Source: Hippophae tibetana
Lineage: Eukaryota > Streptophyta > Magnoliopsida > Rosales > Elaeagnaceae
NCBI GenBank assembly: GCA_037013495.1
Contig: CM072801.1
Location: 70,541,816 to 70,605,815 of the forward strand
Length of the DNA stretch: 64,000 bases
Reading direction: 5' to 3'
Shown here: one piece after another, positions 19,401-34,300 of the stretch
Numbering within the stretch: position 1 is the stretch's first letter
Layout: every line of letters begins with the position of its first letter
Program-made: the position numbers and the translations under genes
The notes under the pieces: model-generated
Seen by the model: the letters and a program-made list of their open reading frames with translations, nothing else
Told to the model about the DNA's origin: nothing
Databases searched by the model: none

Positions 19401-22400
19401 AATCGTGTGATTCGATACGAGCTTCGATGTTATATATTATAATAGTCTTTAAGATACCTCAGTCTAGAGTTATGGTCGATTAAAGTTGAAAATTCGATAT
19501 ATCAAATGTTTTGTTATTTTTGAACAAGTGAACAGTAACCACTTTCGTTTTCTCTTTTCTTAAATTATTTAGGGAGAATAGAGAATTATTGATCACATAA
19601 ATATAGTTCCTTACTCGGCACAAATATCTCTCTTACAGATCTATTGAATAAAATCGAAAGTAAGTAAAACGGAAATTTGTGACAAAAACATAAACCCTCG
19701 ATAAGTGATGTAAATGATGGAATTTGGGTACAGAAATCAGGTTCTCTTGCGTGGCCAAAATTAATCGTGTGAATCGATACGAGCTTCGATGTTATATATT
19801 ATAATAGTCGTTAAGATACCTCAGTCTAGAGTTATCGTCGATTAAAGTTGAAAATTCGATTAATCAAATGTTTTGTTATTTTTTAACAAGGTAACAGTAA
19901 CCCTTTTCCTGTTTTCTCCTCTTAAATTTTTTGGAAGAATAGAGAATTATTGATCACATAGATAAAGATCCCTTACTCGGCACAAATATCTCTCTTACAT
20001 ATCTATTGAATAAAATCGAAAGTACGTAAAACGGGAATTTGTGATAAAAACATAAACCCTCGATAAGTGATGTAAACGATAGAATTTGGTTACAGAAATC
20101 AGGTTCTCTTGCGTGGCCAAAATTAATCGTGTGAATCGATACGAGCTTCGATGTTATATATTATAATAGTCGTTAAGATACCTCAGTCTAGAGTTATTGT
20201 CGATTAAAGTTGAAAATTCGATATATCAATTGTTTTGTTATTTTTTAACAAGTTAACAGTAACCCCTTTCCTGTTCTCTCCTCTTAAATTTTTTGGGAGA
20301 ATAGAGAATTATTGATCACATAAATAAAGATCCCTTACTCGGCACAAATATCTCTCTTACATATCTATTGAATAAAATCGAAAGTACGTAAAACGGGAAT
20401 TTGTGATAAAAACATAAACCCTCGATAAGTGATGTAAACGATGGAATTTGGTTACAGAAATCAGGTTCTCTTGCGTGGCCAAAATTAATCGTGTGAATCG
20501 ATACGAGCTTCGATGTTATATATTATAATAGTCGTTAAGATACCTCAGTCTAGAGTTATTGTCGATTAAAGTTGAAAATTCGATATATCAATTGTTTTGT
20601 TATTTTTTAACAAGTTAACAGTAACCCCTTTCCTGTTCTCTCCTCTTAAATTTTTTGGGAGAATAGAGAATTATTGATCACATAAATAAAGATCCCTTAC
20701 TCGGCACAAATATCTCTCTTACAGATCTATTGAATAAAATCGAAAGTAAGTAAAACGGAAATTTGTGATAAAAACATAAACCCTCGATAAGTGATGTAAA
20801 CGATGGAATTTGGTTACAGAAATCAGGTTCTCTTGCGTGTCCAAAACTAATATTGTGAATCGATTCGAGCTTCGATGTGATATATTATAATAGTCGTTAA
20901 GATACTTCAGTCTAGAGTTATTGTCGATTAAAGTTGAAAATTCGATAAATCAAATGTTTTGTTATTTTTTAACAAGTTAACAGTAACCCCTTTCCTATTC
21001 TCTCCTCTTAAATTTTTTGGGATAATAGAGAATTATTGATCACATAAATAAAGATCCCTTACTCGGCACAAATATCTCTCTTACAAATCTATTGAATAAA
21101 ATCGAAAGTATGTAAAACAGTAATTTGTGCCAAAAACATAAAACCCACGATAAGTGATGTAAACGATGGAATTTGGTTAGAGAAATCAGGTTCCCAAAGG
21201 AGGCCAAAACTAATCTTGTGAATCGAAACCAGCTTCGATGTGAAATATTATAATAGTCGTTAAGATACTTCAGTCTAGAGTTATTGTCGATTAAAGTTGA
21301 AAATTCGATATATCAAATGTTTTGTTATTTTTTAACAAGTTAACTGTAACCCCTTTCCTGTTCTCTCCTCTTAAATTTTTTGGAAGAATAGAGATTTATT
21401 GATCACATAAATAAAGATCTCTTGTTCAGAACAAATATCTCTTTTACATATCAATGGATTAAATCGAAAGTAAGTAAAACAGAAATGTGTGACAAAAACA
21501 TAAACCCTCGATAAGTGATATAAAGGATGGAATTTGGTTACAGAAATTAGGTTCTCTTGCGTGGCCAAAATTAATCGTGTGATTCGATACGAGCATCGAT
21601 GTTATATATTATAATAGTCTTTAAGATAGCTCAGTCTAGAGTTATGGTCGATTAAAGTTGAAAATTCGATATATCAAATGTTTTGTTATTTTTTAACAAG
21701 TTAAGGGTAACCCCTTTCCTGTTTTCTCCTCTTAAATTTTTTGGAAGAATAGAGATTTATTGATCACATAAATAAAGATCCCTTGTTCAGAACAAATATC
21801 TCTTTTACATATCAATGGATTAAATCGAAAGTAAGTAAAACGGAAATGTGTGACAAAAACATAAACCCTCGATAAGTGATGTAAATGATGGAATTTTGTT
21901 ACAGAAATCAGGTTCTTTTGCGTGGCCAAAATTAATCGTGTGATTCGATACGAGCTTCGATGTTATATATTATAATAGTCTTTAAGATACCTCAGTCTAG
22001 AGTTATGGTCGATTAAAGTTGAAAATTCGATATATCAAATGTTTTGTTATTTTTGAACAAGTGAATAGTAACCCCTTTCCTGTTCTCTCCTCTTAAATTT
22101 TTTGGGAGAATAGAGAATTATTGATCACATAAATAAAGATCCCTTACTCGGCACAAATATCTCTCTTACATATCTATTGAATAAAATCGAAAGTACGTAA
22201 AACGGGAATTTGTGATAAAAACATAAACCCTCGATAAGTGATGTAAACGATGGAATTTGGTTACAGAAATCAGGTTCTCTTGCGTGGCCAAAATTAATCG
22301 TGTGAATCGATACGAGCTTCGATGTTATATATTATAATAGTCGTTAAGATACCTCAGTCTAGAGTTATTGTCGATTAAAGTTGAAAATTCGATATATCAA

Positions 22401-25400
22401 ATGTTTTGTTATTTTTTAACAAGTTAAGGGTAACCCCTTTCCTGTTTTCTCCTCTTAAATTTTTTGGAAGAATAGAGAATTATTGATCACATAAATAAAG
22501 ATCCCTTACTCGGCACAAATATCTCTCTTACAAATCTATGGAATAAAATCAAAAGTATGTAAAACAGTAATTTGTGCCAAAAACATAAAACCCTCGATAA
22601 GTGATGTAAACGATGGAATTTGGTTACAGAAATCAGGTTCCCAAACGAGGCCAAAACTAATATTGTGAATCGATTCGAGCTTCGATGTGATATATTATAA
22701 TAGTCGTTAAGATACTTCAGTCTAGAGTTATTGTCGATTAAAGTTGAAAATTCGATATATCAAATGTTTTGTTATTTTTTAACAAGTTAACAGTAACCCC
22801 TTTCCTGTTCTCTCCTCTTAAATTTTTTGGAAGAATAGAGATTTATTGATCACATAAACAAAGATCCCTTGTTCAGAACAAATATCTCTTTTACATATCA
22901 ATGGATTAAATCGAAAGTAAGTAAAACGGAAATGTGTGACAAAAACATAAACCCTCGATAAGTGATGTAAAGGTTGGAATTTTGTTACAGAAATCAGGTT
23001 CTCTTGCGTGGCCAAAATTAATCGTGTGATTCGATACGAGCTTCGATGTTATATATTATAATAGTCTTTAAGATACCTCAGTCTAGAGTTATGGTCGATT
23101 AAAGTTGAAAATTCGATATATCAAATGTTTTGTTATTTTTGAACAAGTGAACAGTAACCACTTTCGTTTTCTCTTTTCTTAAATTATTTAGGGAGAATAG
23201 AGAATTATTGATCACATAAATATAGTTCCTTACTCGGCACAAATATCTCTCTTACAGATCTATTGAATAAAATCGAAAGTAAGTAAAACGGAAATTTGTG
23301 ACAAAAACATAAACCCTCGATAAGTGATGTAAACAATGGAATTTGGGTACAGAAATCAGGTTCTCTTGCGTGGCCAAAATTAATCGTGTGAATCGATACG
23401 AGCTTCGATGTTATATATTATAATAGTCGTTAAGATACCTCAGTCTAGAGTTATTGTTGATTAAAGTTGAAAATTCGATATATCAATTGTTTTGTTATTT
23501 TTTAACAAGTTAACAGTAACCCCTTTCCTGTTCTCTCCTCTTAATTTTTTTGGGAGAATAGAGAATTATTGATCACATAAATAAAGATCCCTTACTCGGC
23601 ACAAATATCTCTATTACAAATCTATTGAATAAAATCGAAAGTATGTGAAACACTAATTTGTGCCAAAAACATAAAACCCTCGATAAGTGATGTAAACGAT
23701 GGAATTTGGTTACAGAAATGAGGTTCCCAAATGAGGCCAAAACTAATCTTGTGAATCGATACGAGCTTCGATGTGATATATTATAATAGTCGTTAAGATA
23801 CTTCAGTCTAGAGTTATTGTCGATTAAAGTTGAAAATTCGATATATCAAATGTTTTGTTATTTTTTAACAAGTTAACAGTAACCCCTTTCCTGTTCTCTC
23901 CTCTTAAATTTTTTGGAAGAATAGAGATTTATTGATCACATAAACAAAGATCCCTTGTTCAGAACAAATATCTCTTTTACATATCAATGGATTAAATCGA
24001 AAGTAAGTAAAACGAAAATGTGTGACAAAAACATAAACCCTCGATAAGTGATGTAAAGGTTGGAATTTTGTTACAGAAATCAGGTTCTCTTGCGTGGCCA
24101 AAATTAATCGTGTGATTCGATACGAGCTTCGATGTTATATATTATAATAGTCTTTAAGATACCTCAGTCTAGAGTTATGGTCGATTAAAGTTGAAAATTC
24201 GATATATCAAATGTTTTGTTATTTTTGAACAAGTGAACAGTAACCACTTTCGTTTTCTCTTTTCTTAAATTATTTAGGGAGAATAGAGAATTATTGATCA
24301 CATAAATATAGTTCCTTACTCGGCACAAATATCTCTCTTACAGATCTATTGAATAAAATCGAAAGTAAGTAAAACGGAAATTTGTGACAAAAACATAAAC
24401 CCTCGATAAGTGATGTAAATGATGGAATTTGGGTACAGAAATCAGGTTCTCTTGCGTGGCCAAAATTAATCGTGTGAATCGATACGAGCTTCGATGTTAT
24501 ATATTATAATAGTCGTTAAGATACCTCAGTCTAGAGTTATCGTCGATTAAAGTTGAAAATTCGATTAATCAAATGTTTTGTTATTTTTTAACAAGGTAAC
24601 AGTAACCCTTTTCCTGTTCTCTCCTCTTAAATTTTTTGGAAGAATAGAGAATTATTGATCACATAGATAAAGATCCCTTACTCGGCACAAATATCTCTCT
24701 TACATATCTATTGAATAAAATCGAAAGTACGTAAAACGGGAATTTGTGATAAAAACATAAACCCTCGATAAGTGATGTAAACGATAGAATTTGGTTACAG
24801 AAATCAGGTTCTCTTGCGTGGCCAAAATTAATCGTGTGAATCGATACGAGCTTCGATGTTATATATTATAATAGTCGTTAAGATACCTCAGTCTAGAGTT
24901 ATTGTCGATTAAAGTTGAAAATTCGATATATCAATTGTTTTGTTATTTTTTAACAAGTTAACAGTAACCCCTTTCTTGTTCTCTCCTCTTAAATTTTTTG
25001 GGAGAATAGAGAATTATTGATCACATAAATAAAGATCCCTTACTCGGCACAAATATCTCTCTTACATATCTATTGAATAAAATCGAAAGTACGTAAAACG
25101 GGAATTTGTGATAAAAACATAAACCCTCGATAAGTGATGTAAACGATGGAATTTGGTTACAGAAATCAGGTTCTCTTGCGTGGCCAAAATTAATCGTGTG
25201 AATCGATACGAGCTTCGATGTTATATATTATAATAGTCGTTAAGATACCTCAGTCTAGAGTTATTGTCGATTAAAGTTGAAAATTCGATATATCAATTGT
25301 TTTGTTATTTTTTAACAAGTTAACAGTAACCCCTTTCCTGTTCTCTCCTCTTAAATTTTTTGGGAGAATAGAGAATTATTGATCACATAAATAAAGATCC

Positions 25401-28400
25401 CTTAGTCGGCACAAATATCTCTCTTACAGATCTATTGAATAAAATCGAAAGTAAGTAAAACGGAAATTTGTGATAAAAACATAAACCCTCGATAAGTGAT
25501 GTAAACGATGGAATTTGGTTACAGAAATCAGGTTCTCTTGCGTGTCCAAAACTAATATTGTGAATCGATTCGAGCTTCGATGTGATATATTATAATAGTC
25601 GTTAAGATACTTCAGTCTAGAGTTATTGTCGATTAAAGTTGAAAATTCGATAAATCAAATGTTTTGTTATTTTTTAACAAGTTAACAGTAACCCCTTTCC
25701 TATTCTCTCCTCTTAAATTTTTTTGGATAATAGAGAATTATTGATCACATAAATAAAGATCCCTTACTCGGCACAAATATCTCTCTTACAAATCTATTGA
25801 ATAAAATCGAAAGTATGTAAAACAGTAATTTGTGCCAAAAACATAAAACCCACGATAAGTGATGTAAACGATGGAATTTGGTTAGAGAAATCAGGTTCCC
25901 AAAGGAGGCCAAAACTAATCTTGTGAATCGAAACCAGCTTCGATGTGAAATATTATAATAGTCGTTAAGATACTTCAGTCTAGAGTTATTGTCGATTAAA
26001 GTTGAAAATTCGATATATCAAATGTTTTGTTATTTTTTAACAAGTTAACTGTAACCCCTTTCCTGTTCTCTCCTCTTAAATTTTTTGGAAGAATAGAGAT
26101 TTATTGATCACATAAATAAAGATCTCTTGTTCAGAACAAATATCTCTTTTACATATCAATGGATTAAATCGAAAGTAAGTAAAACAGAAATGTGTGACAA
26201 AAACATAAACCCTCGATAAGTGATATAAAGGATGGAATTTGGTTACAGAAATTAGGTTCTCTTGCGTGGCCAAAATTAATCGTGTGATTCGATACGAGCA
26301 TCGATGTTATATATTATAATAGTCTTTAAGATAGCTCAGTCTAGAGTTATGGTCGATTAAAGTTGAAAATTCGATATATCAAATGTTTTGTTATTTTTTA
26401 ACAAGTTAAGGGTAACCCCTTTCCTGTTTTCTCCTCTTAAATTTTTTGGAAGAATAGAGATTTATTGATCACATAAATAAAGATCCCTTGTTCAGAACAA
26501 ATATCTCTTTTACATATCAATGGATTAAATCGAAAGTAAGTAAAACGGAAATGTGTGACAAAAACATAAACCCTCGATAAGTGATGTAAATGATGGAATT
26601 TTGTTACAGAAATCAGGTTCTTTTGCGTGGCCAAAATTAATCGTGTGATTCGATACGAGCTTCGATGTTATATATTATAATAGTCTTTAAGATACCTCAG
26701 TCTAGAGTTATGGTCGATTAAAGTTGAAAATTCGATATATCAAATGTTTTGTTATTTTTGAACAAGTGAATAGTAACCCCTTTCCTGTTCTCTCCTCTTA
26801 AATGTTTTGGGAGAATAGAGAATTATTGATCACATAAATAAAGATCCCTTACTCGGCACAAATATCTCTCTTACATATCTATTGAATAAAATCGAAAGTA
26901 CGTAAAACGGGAATTTGTGATAAAAACATAAACCCTCGATAAGTGATGTAAACGATGGAATTTGGTTACAGAAATCAGGTTCTCTTGCGTGGCCAAAATT
27001 AATCGTGTGAATCGATACGAGCTTCGATGTTATATATTATAATAGTCGTTAAGATACCTCAGTCTAGAGTTATTGTCGATTAAAGTTGAAAATTCGATAT
27101 ATCAAATGTTTTGTTATTTTTTAACAAGTTAAGGGTAACCCCTTTCCTGTTTTCTCCTCTTAAATTTTTTGGAAGAATAGAGAATTATTGATCACATAAA
27201 TAAAGATCCCTTACTCGGCACAAATATCTCTCTTACAAATCTATGGAATAAAATCAAAAGTATGTAAAACAGTAATTTGTGCCAAAAACATAAAACCCTC
27301 GATAAGTGATGTAAACGATGGAATTTGGTTACAGAAATCAGGTTCCCAAACGAGGCCAAAACTAATATTGTGAATCAATTCGAGCTTCGATGTGATATAT
27401 TATAATAGTCGTTAAGATACTTCAGTCTAGAGTTATTGTCGATTAAAGTTGAAAATTCGATATATCAAATGTTTTGTTATTTTTTAACAAGTTAACAGTA
27501 ACCCCTTTCCTGTTCTCTCCTCTTAAATTTTTTGGAAGAATAGAGATTTATTGATCACATAAACAAAGATCCCTTGTTCAGAACAAATATCTCTTTTACA
27601 TATCAATGGATTAAATCGAAAGTAAGTAAAACGGAAATGTGTGACAAAAACATAAACCCTCGATAAGTGATGTAAAGGTTGGAATTTTGTTACAGAAATC
27701 AGGTTCTCTTGCGTGGCCAAAATTAATCGTGTGATTCGATACGAGCTTCGATGTTATATATTATAATAGTCTTTAAGATACCTCAGTCTAGAGTTATGGT
27801 CGATTAAAGTTGAAAATTCGATATATCAAATGTTTTGTTATTTTTGAACAAGTGAACAGTAACCACTTTCGTTTTCTCTTTTCTTAAATTATTTAGGGAG
27901 AATAGAGAATTATTGATCACATAAATATAGTTCCTTACTCGGCACAAATATCTCTCTTACAGATCTATTGAATAAAATCGAAAGTAAGTAAAACGGAAAT
28001 TTGTGACAAAAACATAAACCCTCGATAAGTGATGTAAACAATGGAATTTGGGTACAGAAATCAGGTTCTCTTGCGTGGCCAAAATTAATCGTGTGAATCG
28101 ATACGAGCTTCGATGTTATATATTATAATAGTCGTTAAGATACCTCAGTCTAGAGTTATTGTTGATTAAAGTTGAAAATTCGATATATCAATTGTTTTGT
28201 TATTTTTTAACAAGTTAACAGTAACCCCTTTCCTGTTCTCTCCTCTTAATTTTTTTGGGAGAATAGAGAATTATTGATCACATAAATAAAGATCCCTTAC
28301 TCGGCACAAATATCTCTATTACAAATCTATTGAATAAAATCGAAAGTATGTGAAACACTAATTTGTGCCAAAAACATAAAACCCTCGATAAGTGATGTAA

Positions 28401-31330
28401 ACGATGGAATTTGGTTACAGAAATGAGGTTCCCAAATGAGGCCAAAACTAATCTTGTGAATCGATACGAGCTTCGATGTGATATATTATAATAGTCGTTA
28501 AGATACTTCAGTCTAGAGTTATTGTCGATTAAAGTTGAAAATTCGATATATCAAATGTTTTGTTATTTTTTAACAAGTTAACAGTAACCCCTTTCCTGTT
28601 CTCTCCTCTTAAATTTTTTGGAAGAATAGAGATTTATTGATCACATAAACAAAGATCCCTTGTTCAGAACAAATATCTCTTTTACATATCAATGGATTAA
28701 ATCGAAAGTAAGTAAAACGAAAATGTGTGACAAAAACATAAACCCTCGATAAGTGATGTAAAGGTTGGAATTTGGTTACAGAAATCAGGTTCTCTTGCGT
28801 GGCCAAAATTAATCGTGTGATTCGATACGAGCTTCGATGTTATATATTATAATAGTCTTTAAGATACCTCAGTCTAGAGTTATGGTCGATTAAAGTTGAA
28901 AATTCGATATATCAAATGTTTTGTTATTTTTGAACAAGTGAACAGTAACCACTTTCGTTTTCTCTTTTCTTAAATTATTTAGGGAGAATAGAGAATTATT
29001 GATCACATAAATATAGTTCCTTACTCGGCACAAATATCTCTCTTACAGATCTATTGAATAAAATCGAAAGTAAGTAAAACGGAAATTTGTGACAAAAACA
29101 TAAACCCTCGATAAGTGATGTAAATGATGGAATTTGGGTACAGAAATCAGGTTCTCTTGCGTGGCCAAAATTAATCGTGTGAATCGATACGAGCTTCGAT
29201 CTTATATATTATAATAGTCGTTAAGATACCTCAGTCTAGAGTTATCGTCGATTAAAGTTGAAAATTCGATTAATCAAATGTTTTGTTATTTTTTAACAAG
29301 GTAACAGTAACCCTTTTCCTGTTCTCTCCTCTTAAATTTTTTGGAAGAATAGAGAATTATTGATCACATAGATAAAGATCCCTTACTCGGCACAAATATC
29401 TCTCTTACATATCTATTGAATAAAATCGAAAGTACGTAAAACGGGAATTTGTGATAAAAACATAAACCCTCGATAAGTGATGTAAACGATAGAATTTGGT
29501 TACAGAAATCAGGTTCTCTTGCGTGGCCAAAATTAATCGTGTGAATCGATACGAGCTTCGATGTTATATATTATAATAGTCGTTAAGATACCTCAGTCTA
29601 GAGTTATTGTCGATTAAAGTTGAAAATTCGATATATCAATTGTTTTGTTATTTTTTAACAAGTTAACAGTAACCCCTTTCCTGTTCTCTCCTCTTAAATT
29701 TTTTGGAAGAATAGAGATTTATTGATCACATAAACAAAGATCCCTTGTTCAGAACAAATATCTCTTTTACATATCAATGGATTAAATCGAAAGTAAGTAA
29801 AACGAAAATGTGTGACAAAAACATAAACCCTCGATAAGTGATGTAAAGGTTGGAATTTGGTTACAGAAATCAGGTTCTCTTGCGTGGCCAAAATTAATCG
29901 TGTGATTCGATACGAGCTTCGATGTTATATATTATAATAGTCTTTAAGATACCTCAGTCTAGAGTTATGGTCGATTAAAGTTGAAAATTCGATATATCAA
30001 ATGTTTTGTTATTTTTGAACAAGTGAACAGTAACCACTTTCGTTTTCTCTTTTCTTAAATTATTTAGGGAGAATAGAGAATTATTGATCACATAAATATA
30101 GTTCCTTACTCGGCACAAATATCTCTCTTACAGATCTATTGAATAAAATCGAAAGTAAGTAAAACGGAAATTTGTGACAAAAACATAAACCCTCGATAAG
30201 TGATGTAAATGATGGAATTTGGGTACAGAAATCAGGTTCTCTTGCGTGGCCAAAATTAATCGTGTGAATCGATACGAGCTTCGATCTTATATATTATAAT
30301 AGTCGTTAAGATACCTCAGTCTAGAGTTATCGTCGATTAAAGTTGAAAATTCGATTAATCAAATGTTTTGTTATTTTTTAACAAGGTAACAGTAACCCTT
30401 TTCCTGTTCTCTCCTCTTAAATTTTTTGGAAGAATAGAGAATTATTGATCACATAGATAAAGATCCCTTACTCGGCACAAATATCTCTCTTACATATCTA
30501 TTGAATAAAATCGAAAGTACGTAAAACGGGAATTTGTGATAAAAACATAAACCCTCGATAAGTGATGTAAACGATAGAATTTGGTTACAGAAATCAGGTT
30601 CTCTTGCGTGGCCAAAATTAATCGTGTGAATCGATACGAGCTTCGATGTTATATATTATAATAGTCGTTAAGATACCTCAGTCTAGAGTTATTGTCGATT
30701 AAAGTTGAAAATTCGATATATCAATTGTTTTGTTATTTTTTAACAAGTTAACAGTAACCCCTTTCCTGTTCTCTCCTCTTAAATTTTTTGGGAGAATAGA
30801 GAATTATTGATCACATAAATAAAGATCCCTTACTCGGCACAAATATCTCTCTTACATATCTATTGAATAAAATCGAAAGTACGTAAAACGGGAATTTGTG
30901 ATAAAAACATAAACCCTCGATAAGTGATGTAAACGATGGAATTTGGTTACAGAAATCAGGTTCTCTTGCGTGGCCAAAATTAATCGTGTGAATCGATACG
31001 AGCTTCGATGTTATATATTATAATAGTCGTTAAGATACCTCAGTCTAGAGTTATTGTCGATTAAAGTTGAAAATTCGATATATCAATTGTTTTGTTATTT
31101 TTTAACAAGTTAACAGTAACCCCTTTCCTGTTCTCTCCTCTTAAATTTTTTGGGAGAATAGAGAATTATTGATCACATAAATAAAGATCCCTTACTCGGC
31201 ACAAATATCTCTCTTACAGATCTATTGAATAAAATCGAAAGTAAGTAAAACGGAAATTTGTGATAAAAACATAAACCCTCGATAAGTGATGTAAACGATG
31301 GAATTTGGTTACAGAAATCAGGTTCTCTTG
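13440..31330 (+). repeat. 13-monomer higher-order repeat (4705 bp)
   Basis: Diagnostic monomers recur exactly 4705 bp apart: 17027, 21732, 26437; 18113, 22818, 27523; 14494, 19199, 23904, 28609; 21371, 26076. Full units run about 16.95-21.65 and 21.65-26.35 kb, with partial units on both sides. A three-monomer stretch near 16.0-16.95 kb does not fit the period, so the left unit is a recombinant. Only scattered single-base differences separate the two full units (for example CATACC near 17281 against GATACC 4705 bp later). Confidence 0.85.
28609..30779 (+). repeat. Direct duplication of a three-monomer block (1085 bp)
   Basis: The segment starting at about 28609 is repeated at about 29694. 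Both copies share marks rare elsewhere, such as AAAGGTTGGAATTTGGTTAC and GAGCTTCGATCTTATATA (29195-29215 and 30280-30300). The duplication lengthens the last 13-monomer unit to 16 monomers, after which the 4705-bp pattern resumes. Confidence 0.8.
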
Positions 31331-34300
31331 CGTGGCCAAAATTAATCGTGTGAATCGATACGAGCTTCGATGTTATATATTATAATAGTCGTTAAGATAC
31401 CTCAGTCTAGAGTTATTGTCGATTAAAGTTGAAAATTCGATATATCAAATGTTTTGTTATTTTTTAACAAGTTAACAGTAACCCCTTTCCTGTTCTCTCC
31501 TCTTAAATTTTTTGGAAGAATAGAGATTTATTGATCACATAAATAAAGATCCCTTGTTCAGAACAAATATCTCTTTTACATATCAATGGATTAAATCGAA
31601 AGTAAGTAAAACGGAAATGTGTGACAAAAACATAAACCCTCGATAAGTGATGTAAAGGATGAAATTTGGTTACAGAAATCAGGTTCTCTTGCGTGGCCAA
31701 AATTAATCGTGTGATTCGATACGAGCTTCGATGTTATATATTATAATAGTCTTTAAGATACCTCAGTCTAGAGTTATGGTCGATTAAAGTTGAAAATTCG
31801 ATATATCAAATGTTTTGTTATTTTTGAACAAGTGAATAGTAACCACTTTCGTTTTCTCTTTTCTTAAATTATTTAGGGAGAATAGAGAATTATTGATCAC
31901 ATAAATATAGTTCCTTACTCGGAAAAAATATCTCTCTTACAGATCTATTGAATAAAATCGAAAGTAAGTAAAACGGAAATTTGTGACAAAAACATAAACC
32001 CTCGATAAGTGATGTAAACGATGGAATTTGGTTACAGAAATCAGGTTCTCTTGCATGGCCAAAATTAATCGTGTGAATCGATACGAGCTTCGATGTTATA
32101 TATTATAATAGTCGTTAAGATACCTCAGTCTAGAGTTATTGTCGATTAAAGTTGAAAATTCGATATATCAAATGTTTTGTTATTTTTTAACAAGTTAACA
32201 GTAACCCCTTTCCTGTTCTCTCCTCTTAAATTTTTTGGAAGAATAGAGATTTATTGATCACATAAATAAAGATCCCTTACTCGGCACAAATATCTCTCTT
32301 ACAAATCTATTGAATAAAATCAAAAGTATGTAAAACAGTAATTTGTGCCAAAAACATAAAACCCTCGATAAGTGATGTAAACGATGGAATTTGGTTACAG
32401 AAATCAGGTTCCCAAACGAGGCCAAAACTAATATTGTGAATCGATTCGAGCTTCGATGTGATATATTATAATAGTCGTTAAGATACTTCAGTCTAGAGTT
32501 ATTGTCGATTAAAGTTGAAAATTCGATAAATCAAATGTTTTGTTATTTTTTAACAAGTTAACAGTAACCCCTTTCCTATTCTCTCCTCTTAAATTTTTTG
32601 GGATAATAGAGAATTATTGATCACATAAATAAAGATCCCTTACTCGGCACAAATATCTCTCTTACAAATCTATTGAATAAAATCGAAAGTATGTAAAACA
32701 GTAATTTGTGCCAAAAACATAAAACCCACGATAAGTGATGTAAACGATGGAATTTGGTTAGAGAAATCAGGTTCCCAAATGAGGCCAAAACTAATCTTGT
32801 GAATCGAAACCAGCTTCGATGTGAAATATTATAATAGTCGTTAAGATACTTCAGTCTAGAGTTATTGTCGATTAAAGTTGAAAATTCGATATATCAAATG
32901 TTTTGTTATTTTTTAACAAGTTAACTGTAACCCCTTTCCTGTTCTCTCCTCTTAAATTTTTTGGAAGAATAGAGATTTATTGATCACATAAATAAAGATC
33001 TCTTGTTCAGAACAAATATCTCTTTTACATATCAATGGATTAAATCGAAAGTAAGTAAAACAGAAATGTGTGACAAAAACATAAACCCTCGATAAGTGAT
33101 ATAAAGGATGGAATTTGGTTACAGAAATTAGGTTCTCTTGCGTGGCCAAAATTAATCGTGTGATTCGATACGAGCATCGATGTTATATATTATAATAGTC
33201 TTTAAGATAGCTCAGTCTAGAGTTATGGTCGATTAAAGTTGAAAATTCGATATATCAAATGTTTTGTTATTTTTGAACAAGTGAAAAGTAACCACTTTCG
33301 TTTTCACTTTTCTTAAATTATTTAGGGAGAATAGAGAATTATTGATCACATAAATAAAGATCCTTACTCGGCACAAATATCTCTCTTACAGATGTATTGA
33401 ATAAAATCGAAAGTAAGTAAAACGGAAATATGTGACAAAAACATAAACCCTCGATAAGTGATGTAAACGATGCAATTTGGTTACAGAAATCAGGTTCTCT
33501 AGTGTGGCCAAAACTAATCGTGTGAGTCGATACGAGCTTCGATGTGATATATTATAATACTCGTTAAGATACCTCAGTCTAGAGTTATTGTCTATTAAAG
33601 TTGAAAATTTGATATATCAAATGTTTTGTTATTTTTGTACAAGTTAACAGTAACCCGTTTCCTGTTCTCTGCTCTTAAATTTTTTGGAAGAATAGAGAGT
33701 TATTGATCACATAAATAAAGATACCTTGGTCAGCAAAAATATGTCTTTTACATATTTAATGAATAAAATCGAAAGTAAGTAAAACGGAAATTTGTGATAA
33801 AAACATAAACCCTCTATAAGTGATGTAAACGATGGAATTTGGTTACACAAATCAGGTTCTCTAGCGTGGCCAAAATTAATCATGTTAATCGATACGAGCT
33901 TCGCTGTTATATATTATAATAGTCTTTATGATACCTCAGTCTAGAGTTATTGTCTATTAAAGTTGAAAATTCGATATATCAAATGTTTTGTTATTTTTTA
34001 ACAAGTTAACAGTAACCCCTTTCCTGTTCTCTCCTCTTAAATTTTTTGGAAGAATAGAGATTTATTGATCACATAAATAAAGATCCCTTGTTCAGAACAA
34101 ATATCTCTTTTACATATCAATGGATTAAATCGAAAGTAAGTAAAACGGAAATGTGTGACAAAAACATAAACCCTCGATAAGTGATGTAAAGGATGAAATT
34201 TGGTTACAGAAATCAGGTTCTCTTGCGTGGCCAAAATTAATCGTGTGATTCGATACGAGCTTCGATGTTATATATTATAATAGTCTTTAAGATACCTCAG

